Below, piece after piece: positions 39,318-49,118 of a stretch of 64,000 nucleotides of DNA. The position numbers and the translations under genes were made by a program. The notes beneath the pieces are model-generated. The model did not search any database, was not told the origin of the DNA, and saw nothing but the letters and a program-made list of their open reading frames with translations. The stretch is from Arenibacter sp. 6A1 (GTDB lineage: Bacteria; Bacteroidota; Bacteroidia; Flavobacteriales; Flavobacteriaceae). Where the stretch lies: assembly GCF_012272855.1 (NCBI RefSeq), contig NZ_JAAXCQ010000007.1, positions 1 through 64,000 of the forward strand. Direction: 5' to 3'. How positions within the stretch are numbered: position 1 is the first letter of the stretch; the number at the start of each line of letters is the position of its first letter.

Positions 39318-39758
39318 TTAGTTAAGCCATTGGCCCCATGGAACCCTACTTAGAATCAATACCAATCCCAACCCGTAAAAAATAGTGATCAGCTTAAATT
39401 TCTTAGAGGCTTCCAATACCTTTTTGTGTTTAGACCAACCAATAGTAATTAAAACCAAGGCAATAATATTAACAAATGGATGTTCTACCGCCAATAATCG
39501 AGCAGCTGCATTCATTCCGCCCATTCCCAATTCCTGGATGGCATTTAGTCCATTTGCGGAAACAAAATACAATATTAAACCTACCAACAATTGAATGTGC
39601 GACAAAATCAGCGCAAAAAGACTAATTCGCAAATCTTTTTCCAATGTAAAGTCCTTTTTCCCTACCAAACCAAGGATGGCATTGGCAACAGCTAAAAAAA
39701 GAAGGGCCAATACAATGTAGGCCAAATAAGAATGTGTGTTTAATAATGTTTCGTACAT
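39318..39758 (-). CDS. Four-helix membrane protein, cytochrome b-like annotation in relatives
   Basis: A 146-residue inner-membrane protein with four hydrophobic helices (about 11-32, 46-66, 95-108, 121-138). Histidines lie near or in the membrane at His9 (LNTHSYLAY), His54 (ILSHIQL) and His93 (VEHPFVN), which could bind haem; relatives in Bacteroidota are often called cytochrome b, but no biochemical proof is known to me. It is preceded by the TonB receptor's terminator, so it likely has its own promoter. Confidence 0.65.
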   Translation of the reverse strand: MYETLLNTHSYLAYIVLALLFLAVANAILGLVGKKDFTLEKDLRISLFALILSHIQLLVGLILYFVSANGLNAIQELGMGGMNAAARLLAVEHPFVNIIALVLITIGWSKHKKVLEASKKFKLITIFYGLGLVLILSRVPWGQWLN

Positions 39759-39800
39759 GGTTATAAAATTTTAGCTATAAATGTACTGACTTTTTAAGTA

Positions 39801-39834
39801 TAAAAAAACCCTGCCGGAGGGCAGGGTTCTAAAA
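39801..39834 (-). terminator. Terminator of the TonB receptor at 39851-42421
   Basis: Stem AACCCTGCC / GGCAGGGTT with loop GGAG, followed on the minus strand by seven T. Confidence 0.9.
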
Positions 39835-39850
39835 TAACACAAGGATGTTT

Positions 39851-42421
39851 TTAGAAGTTATATCGCAAACTTACATTCCATGTTCTTCCGTAACCAAAGC
39901 GCACTCGGTTATCGGTATTTACACCGTTCCAAACGTCATCTCCTGGATTTACATGTCTGTTATCCCTAGAGCTTTCTAGGTATGATTCGTCAAAAAGGTT
40001 ATTGACATTAACGCGGAACTGAATTGATTTATCTTCGTTCTTCCCTACTATCATTCTATAAGACACCCCAGAATCTACCGTATTGTACGATGGTAATTTA
40101 ATAGCGCCCCTATTGTTGGCGGTAGAAAATTCTGAATCTCCAAAATCAGTAGAACCATATAGGTTATCGTATAAGTTCCAGTTAGCATCTACTTTAAACC
40201 TTGGGAAAATTTCGTAATCTCCACTGATCCCAGCAGTAAACTGTGCGGCTTGACCAATTTTCACCCCGTCAATATAACTTGCGTCACCCGTTGAAAGGAT
40301 ATTTCCATTTTCATCCGAAGTTGTGGTGGTTACGTTTCCATCGTACTCCCAATTACCAACAGAAACAAATCCTTGAAAATTCAATCCGTCAGCAGGACGT
40401 GCAAACACCTCCAATTCAACTCCAGAATGCACTTGTTTTAATGGGCTGGTCTGTGTAAACTCATCGACAATATTATCTCCATTAGTATCGTCAGAGCTAT
40501 ATACTATTCTGTTATCCCAGATGGTATAATATACGTTCAGGTTAGCAGAAATAACATCACCCAAAAACTTGTAACCACCTTCGAGGCCGGTGATTTTCTG
40601 ATTTTCTTTGGCCAAAGGATTCAATTGGTTCGAATTTCTATCGTCTATATACAAATCACTGTGATATGGCTGACGCGAATAGTACCCAGCATTCACGAAA
40701 ACTATATTTTGATCTGATAGGTTATAAGCAGCCCCTCCTTTTAGGTTAAACCCTGGATTGTTCACCTTATCGGATTCTTCCGATTGTCCTTGGTTAGCAG
40801 CATTTAAATATTCTGTTCTTACGTGCGACTGTGTAGAAGCAGATCCTTGGAAAAATGCCGAGAAACTATTTTTTGAATACTCTAATTGTCCAAATACACC
40901 ACCGTAGTTTATGGATTCTTCATAATCATAACCAAAACGCTGTGCGTGATCTGTATTTGGATTAAAAGTAACATTCCATGGATTGATACCACCATATGTT
41001 TTGGTCAGTTGGTAGGCTCCTCCGTTGTAATTGCTGGAAGCCGATACAGCACTAGCACCTAAAAACTCCCTTACGTCCCTAAAATGTATTCCTTTATACA
41101 AACGAACATCAGCTCCAAAATTAAAATTCAGGTTTTCGCTAAGCTGCTTATTGAAGTTAGACACTAAACCGTACCAGTTGTGGTTATTGTTAGACCCTCT
41201 TGCGTATAGTGGTTCTCCTGTTCCACGGTCGGTAGATACAGAGGCAAAGCTACCTCTCCCCAAAGAACCGTATAATACGGTTGACAAAGATGCAGTTTCA
41301 TTGAACTTTAAATCCCAGCTTAAGTTGGCTACTGGTTTGTGATAAATATTTCTACCTCCTGGATAAGCCCCTCCATTTAAAGTATTAGGACTATCGACGT
41401 CGTGAAAGTTCCAAGAGTTGTATTTTCTTCCGTTATCCAAGAAAGTTCTTAAATTATCCGTTCCAGCTGCGGCATGCCATTGTGGAGCCCCGGTTAAAAT
41501 AAAGTTGAAAATATTGTTTTCGTTTGGTACATACCCAAAAGACAAGAAATACGTTTGCCCTTGCCCTCCTGTATTATCTACATAACCATCGCCTTGCCAA
41601 TGTCCCAACATGGCAGAAACGGCCAATCCATTTTCCATTAAGCCAGTAGAATAATAGCCAGTAGTTTTTACGTAATTATCGTTCCCTAACATTGTTTGAA
41701 AAAATCCTCCTTCTCTCTTGTCCACTGTTTTAGTCACAATGTTTACGGTTCCCCCGACAGAAGAAATGGCCAATTTAGAAGATCCCAATCCTCTTTGTAC
41801 CTGAACGGCATTGGCTATGTCCAATACTCCAGACCAGTTAGACCAGTACATTTTTCCATCTTCCATTCCATTGATAGGCTGTCCGTTTAATAAGAAAGCG
41901 GTATTGGTCTGGTCGAATCCTCTTAGGAACATTTGACCATCTCCAAAACCACCGCCTTTTATATTTTGAACAGAGGGAGTAGATTTTAAAACTTCGGGCA
42001 GGTCCCAGTTTCCTGTTTTCTCCCTAATTTCGTTTGCCTTAATAGTAGAAACGGCAATCGGTGTTTGTCTATCCTCGGCTAAATCGATAATACCCGATCC
42101 AACAACGACAACACCTTCTAATTGTGAAGCATCTTCCATAAGGCTAATAGTTCCAATATTCCCAGCCTTGGAAAATTTTACTCTTTTGGAGATAAACCCA
42201 ATATAAGAAACTACTAGCGTCCCGCTTGTGCCCGGAGCTTCAATGGAGAAGTTTCCATCAAAGTCGGCCGCGACCCCTATGGTAGTTCCCGAAATTAGAA
42301 TGTTGGCCCCCGGCAGAGGACCACCTAAACTACCATCCAATACTTTACCCGTAATGGTTACCTGTGAAAACGCTGACAACGTACACAGAAAAACTGTAAG
42401 AAAGAAATAGATTTTTTTCAT
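39851..42421 (-). CDS. TonB-dependent receptor with carboxypeptidase-regulatory-like N-domain
   Basis: An 856-residue outer-membrane receptor: signal peptide MKKIYFFLTVFLCTLSAFSQ; CarboxypepD_reg-like domain (about 21-95, ITGKVLDGSLGGPLPGANIL); plug (about 105-235, EVLKSTPSVQNIKGGGFGDG, MFLRGFDQTNTAFLLNGQPI); barrel ending RTWNVSLRYNF with terminal Phe. It has no SusD neighbour. A 152-base gap from pgi holds its own promoter candidate (CACTTTTG on the minus strand at 42454-42461), and a terminator follows, so it is a single-gene unit. Cargo unknown. Confidence 0.93.
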   Translation of the reverse strand: MKKIYFFLTVFLCTLSAFSQVTITGKVLDGSLGGPLPGANILISGTTIGVAADFDGNFSIEAPGTSGTLVVSYIGFISKRVKFSKAGNIGTISLMEDASQLEGVVVVGSGIIDLAEDRQTPIAVSTIKANEIREKTGNWDLPEVLKSTPSVQNIKGGGFGDGQMFLRGFDQTNTAFLLNGQPINGMEDGKMYWSNWSGVLDIANAVQVQRGLGSSKLAISSVGGTVNIVTKTVDKREGGFFQTMLGNDNYVKTTGYYSTGLMENGLAVSAMLGHWQGDGYVDNTGGQGQTYFLSFGYVPNENNIFNFILTGAPQWHAAAGTDNLRTFLDNGRKYNSWNFHDVDSPNTLNGGAYPGGRNIYHKPVANLSWDLKFNETASLSTVLYGSLGRGSFASVSTDRGTGEPLYARGSNNNHNWYGLVSNFNKQLSENLNFNFGADVRLYKGIHFRDVREFLGASAVSASSNYNGGAYQLTKTYGGINPWNVTFNPNTDHAQRFGYDYEESINYGGVFGQLEYSKNSFSAFFQGSASTQSHVRTEYLNAANQGQSEESDKVNNPGFNLKGGAAYNLSDQNIVFVNAGYYSRQPYHSDLYIDDRNSNQLNPLAKENQKITGLEGGYKFLGDVISANLNVYYTIWDNRIVYSSDDTNGDNIVDEFTQTSPLKQVHSGVELEVFARPADGLNFQGFVSVGNWEYDGNVTTTTSDENGNILSTGDASYIDGVKIGQAAQFTAGISGDYEIFPRFKVDANWNLYDNLYGSTDFGDSEFSTANNRGAIKLPSYNTVDSGVSYRMIVGKNEDKSIQFRVNVNNLFDESYLESSRDNRHVNPGDDVWNGVNTDNRVRFGYGRTWNVSLRYNF

Positions 42422-42573
42422 TTTATTGAGTTATTTAGTGTTTTATTAGGCAGCAAAAGTGCTGTAATTTTCACAACAATCTGTTACCATAATGTTAAAT
42501 TAGCTGCCGCTAAATTAACAAAAAAAATAAACCAATAAAATGAATTACAATAAGTTATACTTATTGTTATAAT

Positions 42574-44235
42574 TTATGAAATTACCTGCTCGTTCTTAAA
42601 AGTCTCAAGAAGGTTCAGGGTAGATCCATCATGATCTGCTATTTCTTGTCCTTCAATATCATTCAATACCGTTGTAGCCAATTGCTTACCAAGCTCTACT
42701 CCCCATTGATCATAGCTAAAGATGTTCCAAACAATTCCTTGGACGAATATTTTATGCTCGTACAAAGCTATAAGTGCACCAAGACTTTTTGGCGTAAGTT
42801 TATCTATCAAAAGGGTGTTCGTAGGCTTATTTCCTTCAAAAACTTTGAACGGCAATAATAACTTCCTGGCTTCTTCTGACATATTCGTTTGCACTAACTC
42901 ACCATTTACCTGATCGGATGTCTTACCGTTCATAAGTGCCTCTGTTTGGGCAAAGAAGTTAGCCATAAGTTTGTTATGGTGATCGTTATCGCCATGTAAA
43001 GGAGATTTAAATCCGATAAAATCTGCCGGAATTAATTTGGTCCCTTGATGAATAAGCTGGAAAAAGGCATGCTGAGAGTTGGTCCCTGGTTCTCCCCAGA
43101 TAATAGTTCCGGTTTCATAGGTAACGCGTTCTCCATTTCTGTCTACACTTTTACCATTACTCTCCATAATTCCCTGCTGTAAATAGGCCGAGAATCGGCT
43201 TAAATATTGTGTGTAAGGGATAATTGCTTCGGTTTCGGCTCCGTAAAAGTTATTGTACCAAATACTGATCATGGCTAAAACAACTGGGATATTCTCCTGA
43301 AAATCTGCCGTTTTAAAATGCTCATCCATGTCATTAGCTCCTTCCAACATCGCATCGAAGTGGTCGTACCCTACCGCCAAGGCAATAGAAAGTCCAACGG
43401 CACTCCACAATGAAAATCGGCCTCCAACCCAATCCCACATTGGGAAAACGTTATCAGCAGCAATTCCGAATTCCGCTATTTTTTCAGTATTGGTAGAAAC
43501 CGCCGCAAAATGCTTGGCAACATCTTCTTGCTTGGCATGCTTTAAAAACCATTTTTTTATGGTGGTAGCATTGCTTAGGGTTTCTTGTGTGGTAAAGGTT
43601 TTAGAAACCACTACAAATAAGGTTGTCTCAGGATCTAAGCCCTTTAAAGTTTCGTATACATGGTCTCCGTCTACATTGCTTACGAAATGCATTTTTAAGT
43701 GATTCCCGTAAAATTTAAGCGCTTCGGTAACCATCGCCGGCCCAAGATCCGATCCTCCAATTCCGATATTAACCACATCGGTAAAGTTCTTGCCGGTATA
43801 TCCTTTTTTATCGCCAGAAATAATAGCATCGGTAAAGGCTTTAATTTGCGCTTTTACCTCGTACACTTCAGAAACAATATTGACACCATCGAGGGTAATC
43901 ACGTCCGATTTTTTTGCTCTTAATGCAGTGTGCAAAACAGCTCTATCTTCTGTTTGGTTGATTGTCTCACCACCGTATTGCTTTTCAATGGCATCTTTCA
44001 ACCCTACCTCATTGGCCAATTCCATCAAGAGATCCAAGGTCTCTTGCGTCAATCTGTTTTTAGAGAAATCGACTAAAAAATCGTTCCAGCTAATAGTGTG
44101 TTTTTGGGCTCTTTTTGGGTCTTCCTTAAATAACTCTTTTAAAGTTTTTGCTTTAGTATCCGCTAGGTGCTGGGTTAATTTTCCCCAAGCTTTTGTTGTT
44201 GTAGGATTTGTATGCTGTAATGCCATTCTATTCAT
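42574..44235 (-). CDS. pgi: Glucose-6-phosphate isomerase
   Basis: A 553-residue enzyme interconverting glucose-6-phosphate and fructose-6-phosphate in glycolysis and gluconeogenesis. Family signatures are intact: [15 protein letters not shown], catalytic region [19 protein letters not shown], and [14 protein letters not shown] near the C-terminus. The ATG at 44235 overlaps the upstream peptidase stop by 8 bases (ATGAATAG); the second Met, 9 bases on, would avoid the overlap and is equally possible. It is the last gene of the DUF3108-tdo-M23-pgi run. Its product shares fructose-6-phosphate with GlmS. Confidence 0.97.
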   Translation of the reverse strand: MNRMALQHTNPTTTKAWGKLTQHLADTKAKTLKELFKEDPKRAQKHTISWNDFLVDFSKNRLTQETLDLLMELANEVGLKDAIEKQYGGETINQTEDRAVLHTALRAKKSDVITLDGVNIVSEVYEVKAQIKAFTDAIISGDKKGYTGKNFTDVVNIGIGGSDLGPAMVTEALKFYGNHLKMHFVSNVDGDHVYETLKGLDPETTLFVVVSKTFTTQETLSNATTIKKWFLKHAKQEDVAKHFAAVSTNTEKIAEFGIAADNVFPMWDWVGGRFSLWSAVGLSIALAVGYDHFDAMLEGANDMDEHFKTADFQENIPVVLAMISIWYNNFYGAETEAIIPYTQYLSRFSAYLQQGIMESNGKSVDRNGERVTYETGTIIWGEPGTNSQHAFFQLIHQGTKLIPADFIGFKSPLHGDNDHHNKLMANFFAQTEALMNGKTSDQVNGELVQTNMSEEARKLLLPFKVFEGNKPTNTLLIDKLTPKSLGALIALYEHKIFVQGIVWNIFSYDQWGVELGKQLATTVLNDIEGQEIADHDGSTLNLLETFKNEQVIS

Positions 44236-45496
44236 TAAGGGTTAACAATTCTTCACTAGGTTCTTCTATATATTCTATACAGTCTAACTGATTCTTAAAA
44301 GGGGCAATATGCGCTAGGTACTGTTTCTTAAGGCTATCAGCGATAGGGTCTGCAGTAGGCAATTTTTCACGTAGGGGATCTACTTGACGGCCATTTTTCC
44401 AAAAACGGTAGCACACATGCGGGCCACTGGTATTTCCGGTCATCCCGATCCACCCAATAACATCGCCCTGCTTGACGTATTGGCCTTTTTTTACATTTTG
44501 GGCCTTCATATGAAGGTACTGGGTACTATAGGTACCGTTGTGTTTAATTTTAACGTATTTTCCGTTACCGCCTCGTCTGGTAGATTCTTCTACGGTACCG
44601 TTGGCAGTTGCCAAAATAGGTGTTCCTATAGGGGCTGCATAATCTGTTCCCTTGTGAGGACGTACCTTATTCCCGTAAAATGCTATTCTTCTGTTTAAGT
44701 TGTATCGCGAAGAAATTCTGCTAAACTGTACAGGTGACCTTAAAAATGCCCGTCTTAAATTCTTGGCCTCATGGTCATAGTACTCCCTGATGTTCCTTAC
44801 AGAATCCGTTACGTAATTAAAAGCGTAGAAAGGCTCTCCATTATGTTCAAAGTAAGCAGCTTCAATACTCCCGGCACCGGCATAGATGGTGTCGTTTATA
44901 TATTTTTCTTTGTAGATCACTTTAAATTTATCGCCTTTTTGAAGTCTAAAAAAGTCAATGCTCCAAGCATAAATTTCCGATAGGCTATTGGTAATATTAT
45001 AATCAATCCCCTGTTGTAAAATTGCTTCGGACAAGGAGGAATTAATGACCCCAGAAGCCTCACGGGTCACATATTTTACCTTTTGTTTTTTATTGTAGGC
45101 CACCACATCGCCCCTAAAATCTATCACGGTATAATTTATAGGGTCGCTCTGATAAATAAAAACTTCGGTAGCATTGGTGCTATCCTTCGATTTTAATATC
45201 ACATAAGGTTTTCCCTTTACGATTCTTCGAACGTCAAAAGTATCTTTATAGGTCTCTGCTATCATAGCAATTTTAGGATAGTCTATCTTATTTCTAAGCA
45301 TAATAGCCCCAAAGCTATCTCCATCTCTAATCGTATCTTGCACCACCTCAAAATCGTTCATTAAAAACCCAAACTGTCTTGTTTCGACCGGTTTTTTAAT
45401 GGTTACGACTTCCGATAATTCATCTCCTGCCTGCTTTTGATCTTTGCAAGAAACCAAAAAAGCCAAGCCTAGCGCTAGTCCCCAATATTTATGCAT
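44228..45496 (-). CDS. M23 family metallopeptidase lipoprotein
   Basis: A 422-residue lipoprotein (lipobox LVSC, Cys17) with a C-terminal LytM/M23 peptidase domain (about 265-385). The first zinc motif is HKGTD (His281, Asp285); YLHMK contains His329; the usual GPHLH zinc motif reads GPHVC (His360, Cys362), so the second His, normally a zinc ligand, is Cys. Such enzymes cut or regulate cutting of peptidoglycan cross-bridges. The N-terminal region (about 40-230) holds two LysM/opacity-like beta modules. It is in a tight operon between tdo (4-base gap) and pgi (8-base overlap). Confidence 0.9.
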   Translation of the reverse strand: MHKYWGLALGLAFLVSCKDQKQAGDELSEVVTIKKPVETRQFGFLMNDFEVVQDTIRDGDSFGAIMLRNKIDYPKIAMIAETYKDTFDVRRIVKGKPYVILKSKDSTNATEVFIYQSDPINYTVIDFRGDVVAYNKKQKVKYVTREASGVINSSLSEAILQQGIDYNITNSLSEIYAWSIDFFRLQKGDKFKVIYKEKYINDTIYAGAGSIEAAYFEHNGEPFYAFNYVTDSVRNIREYYDHEAKNLRRAFLRSPVQFSRISSRYNLNRRIAFYGNKVRPHKGTDYAAPIGTPILATANGTVEESTRRGGNGKYVKIKHNGTYSTQYLHMKAQNVKKGQYVKQGDVIGWIGMTGNTSGPHVCYRFWKNGRQVDPLREKLPTADPIADSLKKQYLAHIAPFKNQLDCIEYIEEPSEELLTLNE

Positions 45497-45500
45497 TCTA

Positions 45501-46463
45501 CTATTTTATTTTTTCTGGGTTAAAGATATGATCTACCCATTGCTTCCCCCAATTATTTAACTCCTCTTTTGAAAATAACTCCGGAAAAAACACCACTTTC
45601 TGGAATCCTGGCGGCAAGTATTCTTTCCAATTGGTACCTCCTGTAGCGTCTATGGCAGTATTTTCTTTGGTTAGATAACGATATGCCGACCCCATATGCA
45701 TTAACGGCCAATTTACATTGGCATTAACATCTAGGGCTTTTAACGCTTCTATTAGTTCTTTATTGTTTCTAGCAGCTTCTGGCAACTGCTGGTATTTATG
45801 ATATACTGTACTGTGCTGCACTTCTTTGGCGATCCTTATCAACCGTGGTGTATAGCGGTACTCGAACTGCTTTAGGGTAAGGGTTTTTTCACCTGTTACC
45901 ACATCGGTGGCCCCTTTTTTCCAATAAATACTTTCGTACAATTCCTCTATAGAGTTTTGGCTCGAGAACTGCTCCCTTTCCGTGTGGTGAATCAGGTTTT
46001 CCATAGGGGTAGCATAGAGCTCTATCATTCTGTACTGGGCAGATTGAAAACCACTGGCTGGCAACAAGGCCATCCTAAACTGCATGAACTGTTCGCGTTG
46101 CATGCCTTTGATCATGATACTAAACGAAGAAATCAACACTTTATAATAACTGTTGATCCTATTGGCCTTTTCTATAAAAAAGTCGACGTCCTGAGATTTG
46201 TCGTCTACAAGTTGTTTTTGCTCGTGAAGGATGAGTTTAAAGTACAATTCGGTAATTTGATGGTACATTATAAAAATTTCCTCATCCGGAAAATGTGTCC
46301 TTGGCACTTGAATACTCAACAAGGTATCTAGGTTGATATAATCCCAATAGGTAAGATACCGTTGATAAAGAAGGCCGTCCAAATAAGAGCTTAGGTCTTG
46401 CCCAGAATCTTTATATTTTTCCTCTAGTTTTGAAATCTGGGAATCAATATGCTCCTTATCCAT
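45501..46463 (-). CDS. kynA: Tryptophan 2,3-dioxygenase
   Basis: A 320-residue haem dioxygenase opening the indole ring of tryptophan to N-formylkynurenine, the first step of the kynurenine route. Signatures: YWDYINLDTLLSIQ (39-52), MYHQITELYFKLILHEQ (66-82), FRMALLPASGFQSAQYRMIE (129-148) and the probable haem-ligand His256 in NWPLMHMGSAYRYL. Normal length for the bacterial enzyme. It lies 3 bases after the DUF3108 gene and 4 before the M23 gene. Other kynurenine-pathway genes are not in the window. Confidence 0.95.
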   Translation of the reverse strand: MDKEHIDSQISKLEEKYKDSGQDLSSYLDGLLYQRYLTYWDYINLDTLLSIQVPRTHFPDEEIFIMYHQITELYFKLILHEQKQLVDDKSQDVDFFIEKANRINSYYKVLISSFSIMIKGMQREQFMQFRMALLPASGFQSAQYRMIELYATPMENLIHHTEREQFSSQNSIEELYESIYWKKGATDVVTGEKTLTLKQFEYRYTPRLIRIAKEVQHSTVYHKYQQLPEAARNNKELIEALKALDVNANVNWPLMHMGSAYRYLTKENTAIDATGGTNWKEYLPPGFQKVVFFPELFSKEELNNWGKQWVDHIFNPEKIK

Positions 46464-46466
46464 TGT

Positions 46467-47294
46467 TTAATCCATTATTATTTTAAATTGATGCTTTAGG
46501 CCATTATACCCATCCAGATCAGCTTTAATAGACCCTACGGCCAAATCGGCCTTGATTCTGACCGGTATTTTATTGTCGTCATTGGAAACCCATAGGGTTA
46601 AGCTTTCTTGTTCTTTAAATACCCGACCAGACTGTACGTAGGGCCTGAATTTTAAACATTCGACTTTGCCGTATTTGGTTCTCAGCACTTCCTTGCCTAA
46701 ATATTTCAGCTTAAACTGAAACACCCCGTCATCGTCGTATAAAAGATCCAAGTTAATAGACTTCCCTTCGACCAAGTCTTCGGCTTCAAAATTATTTCGT
46801 AGAAAATAAAAGGCCGATACCAAGTCTTGAATACTTTCCTGGATGGTAAAATTAATCTTTTTATCCTTTTTCTTATCGTTTAGGACGGCTACGTCCTTGT
46901 TGTAATCAAAATTTATTTCGATATCCTTGGTATAGCCACCTTCGTCAATTTTACGGATAAACCTATAGGGTCTCCCATCTTCCTTGCCAAAATAGCTTTC
47001 ATAGGTGTCATCGACCTTAAAAAACAAACTTGCCAGGCCAACGGTTTTCCCATTTCCAACCACATGATATACGGGAATGCCATCTATTTTTGTCGATTTT
47101 ACTTGAAGTGTTGCATAGCTAGCGTTCAAAAATCCGTAGTGCAAGCGAAATTTGAGCCATTCACCAGGTTTAAAAGCAGATTTTTTTTCTTTCTTTTCAA
47201 CGTCTTCGAGCTTATTGCCTTGGTTAGAACGATACATTTGGGCGTTGATAGAAATCCCTAGAATTAAAATAAGTAGAATGCTAATCTTTTTCAT
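46467..47294 (-). CDS. DUF3108 domain exported protein
   Basis: A 275-residue exported protein (signal peptide MKKISILLILILGISINAQ) with a DUF3108 beta-sheet domain (KPGEWLKFRLHYGFLNASYA at about 42-61, then alternating basic and hydrophobic strands to the end). Members are periplasmic or outer-membrane associated and of unknown function. It is the first gene of the tightly packed operon with tdo, the M23 peptidase and pgi. The 315-base gap upstream holds a candidate small RNA and terminator, and the operon promoter must lie in the last ~90 bases. Confidence 0.85.
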   Translation of the reverse strand: MKKISILLILILGISINAQMYRSNQGNKLEDVEKKEKKSAFKPGEWLKFRLHYGFLNASYATLQVKSTKIDGIPVYHVVGNGKTVGLASLFFKVDDTYESYFGKEDGRPYRFIRKIDEGGYTKDIEINFDYNKDVAVLNDKKKDKKINFTIQESIQDLVSAFYFLRNNFEAEDLVEGKSINLDLLYDDDGVFQFKLKYLGKEVLRTKYGKVECLKFRPYVQSGRVFKEQESLTLWVSNDDNKIPVRIKADLAVGSIKADLDGYNGLKHQFKIIMD

Positions 47295-47382
47295 ACTTTC
47301 TCTGATTTTGTAAAACTACTAAAAACGATTAAACTACGTTTTTATTTATAAATATCTAACAAAATTTATTCCAAAGTACTCT

Positions 47383-47420
47383 TAAAAAAAAAAGCCCAGT
47401 TTTACAACTGGGCTTTTCCT
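47383..47420 (-). terminator. Strong intrinsic terminator (small RNA and/or hppD)
   Basis: 10-bp stem AAGCCCAGTT / AACTGGGCTT with a 4-base loop and a long T-run on the minus strand. Confidence 0.9.
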
Positions 47421-47488
47421 AAATAACCAACCAAACTTTAAATTATGAAAAACCAATACTTAAAGTTGTAAGGGAACCACCCCTTACG
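47383..47488 (-). ncRNA. Candidate small RNA
   Basis: On the minus strand: a TAAATTTG -7 box (47493-47500), then a 5' stem-loop GTAAGGG-GTGGTT-CCCTTAC (47468-47487, perfect 7-bp stem), an AU-rich single-stranded middle containing GGTTGGTTATTTAGG, and a strong terminator (AAGCCCAGTT / AACTGGGCTT plus about ten T, to 47383). Total ~105 nt. It is not preceded by a gene whose own terminator this must be: hppD ends 120 bases upstream of the -7 box, though readthrough cannot be excluded. No Rfam family is assigned here. Confidence 0.45.
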
Positions 47489-47492
47489 AGGA

Positions 47493-47500
47493 CAAATTTA
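47493..47500 (-). promoter_or_regulatory. Putative -7 element of candidate small RNA
   Basis: Minus strand TAAATTTG, a match to TAnnTTTG, just before the 5' stem-loop. The -33 position is TT-rich rather than a clear TTG. Confidence 0.45.
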
Positions 47501-47609
47501 AGACAAGAATTTGTTTTGAAATAAAATTTAACGTAGTTTAACGGTTCTATTAACAGTATTTTATAGCTAAGGCACAAAAAGTGCTTTAGAAGGCATAAAA
47601 TTCATATAT

Positions 47610-48752
47610 TTATAAGGTTCCTCGGGCCTCTTGCTCTCTTTCTATTGCTTCAAAGAGTGCTTTAAAATTTCCTTTCCCAAAAGATTTTGCGCCTTTCCTT
47701 TGAATAATTTCTATAAACATAGTAGGCCTATCTAAAATCGGTTTTGTAAAAATTTGTAGCAAATACCCTTCATCATCCCTATCTATTAAAATCCCCAACG
47801 CTCTTAAGGGCTCCAAATCCTCATCTATTTGCCCTACTCGATCCAAAACATCCTCGTAATAACTGGCAGGCACCGTTAAGAACTCTACGCCCCTATTTTT
47901 AAGGGCCGTTACCGTTTCTATGATATTATCTGTTGCCAAGGCCATATGCTGAACTCCGGCCCCGTTATAAAAATCTATATACTCTTCTATTTGAGACTTT
48001 TTCCTTCCCTCTGCGGGTTCATTAATCGGGAATTTAATACGCCCATTGCCATTGCTCATTACCTTGCTCATAAGGGCCGTATATTCGGTAGAAATATCCT
48101 TGTCATCAAAGGACACCAATTGAGCAAAGCCCATTACCTTGGCATAAAACTGACACCATTTGTTCATTTCGTTCCACCCTACGTTTCCAACGATATGATC
48201 AATATATTTTAACCCCAGTTCCGCCGGTTTATAAAACGGATCCCATTTTCTAAACCCAGGCATAAATACCCCTTTATAGTCGCCTCTTTCAACAAATACG
48301 TGGACGGTTTCCCCATAGGTATGAATACCGGAAAGCACTACTTTCCCATTCTGGTCTTCTAGGGTTTTGGGCTCAAAGTAACTTTTTGCCCCCCTAGCGG
48401 TAGTTTCTTTATGGCTTTTTGTAGCATTATCTACCCATAGGGCCACTACTTTAACGCCATCGCCATGAGCTTCTATATGCCTGTTGATTTCTCCTCCCGA
48501 TTGTAGGGGAGAACTAAGCACCAACCTTATTTTATCTTGCTGCAGCACATAAGACACCTTGTCTTTTTGTCCCGTCTCCAAGCCGGCATAGGCCAAGGGC
48601 TGAAAACCCCATGCAGCCATATAGTAATACGCCGATTGTTTCGCATTCCCTACATACAATTCTATGTAATCGGTACCCAATAAAGGAAGAAAGTCTTGGG
48701 CTTCCGGATTTTCTATTGGTAATTTTAAAGAAGATTTATCTACTGTTGCCAT
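47610..48752 (-). CDS. hppD: 4-hydroxyphenylpyruvate dioxygenase
   Basis: A 380-residue Fe(II) dioxygenase turning 4-hydroxyphenylpyruvate into homogentisate in tyrosine and phenylalanine breakdown. Two vicinal-oxygen-chelate domains; the C-terminal iron ligands are His186 (YIDHIVGNV), His269 (GVQHMALATDNI) and Glu348 (TMFIEIIQRKG). Normal length. It stands alone; homogentisate dioxygenase is not in the window. With the nearby tryptophan dioxygenase it gives this region a role in aromatic amino-acid catabolism. Confidence 0.97.
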   Translation of the reverse strand: MATVDKSSLKLPIENPEAQDFLPLLGTDYIELYVGNAKQSAYYYMAAWGFQPLAYAGLETGQKDKVSYVLQQDKIRLVLSSPLQSGGEINRHIEAHGDGVKVVALWVDNATKSHKETTARGAKSYFEPKTLEDQNGKVVLSGIHTYGETVHVFVERGDYKGVFMPGFRKWDPFYKPAELGLKYIDHIVGNVGWNEMNKWCQFYAKVMGFAQLVSFDDKDISTEYTALMSKVMSNGNGRIKFPINEPAEGRKKSQIEEYIDFYNGAGVQHMALATDNIIETVTALKNRGVEFLTVPASYYEDVLDRVGQIDEDLEPLRALGILIDRDDEGYLLQIFTKPILDRPTMFIEIIQRKGAKSFGKGNFKALFEAIEREQEARGTL

Positions 48753-49118
48753 GATGTTACAATTTTGAAATTATTAGATAATGTATATTGAATAAACGGT
48801 ATATCAGAAGCTTTCCATAGTTTGAAAAGCACTGTTTTTTTTTACTCTATACTTACCACATTGCCCTAAGGTGGGCTGTAATATCTATTCTAAATCGCAG
48901 CATAATTTTTATTGTTCACTCCCCTCCGATCATTAAGCTATCTTAATTTGCCCTTGGAGAAAATCCTTAACATTAAAAGAACCCGTCTTACTTAAGGATT
49001 ATAACGCACTAGGAGCACTATTCCATAGCAATATAGCAAATATCCCGAATATTTACACCTATCCTCTTCTTTTTCAATCGTTTCTACTTCCTATACACCC
49101 AAAAAACCCCAAACATAC
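48753..49118. other. Intergenic region between hppD start and patatin gene end
   Basis: AT-rich, no supported coding frame. It holds a weak hairpin aatccttaa / ttaaggatt (48962-49000), which may end the patatin unit, and a small GCCC/GGGC hairpin near 48862-48875. The hppD promoter is presumably in the last ~80 bases, but I see no good TAnnTTTG box. Confidence 0.5.

Larger units (their letters stand above)
47295..47609. other. Intergenic region with candidate small RNA
   Basis: The gap between DUF3108 and hppD. It holds the candidate minus-strand small RNA (47383-47488) with its terminator and -7 box. A plus-strand eight-codon mini-ORF (47445-47471, MKNQYLKL) lies antisense to it and has no plausible downstream gene. 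No other coding frame. Confidence 0.6.

Noticed and set aside
43790-44245. 151-codon open frame antisense to pgi
   Set aside because: Within pgi and its start; no domain or ribosome-binding context.
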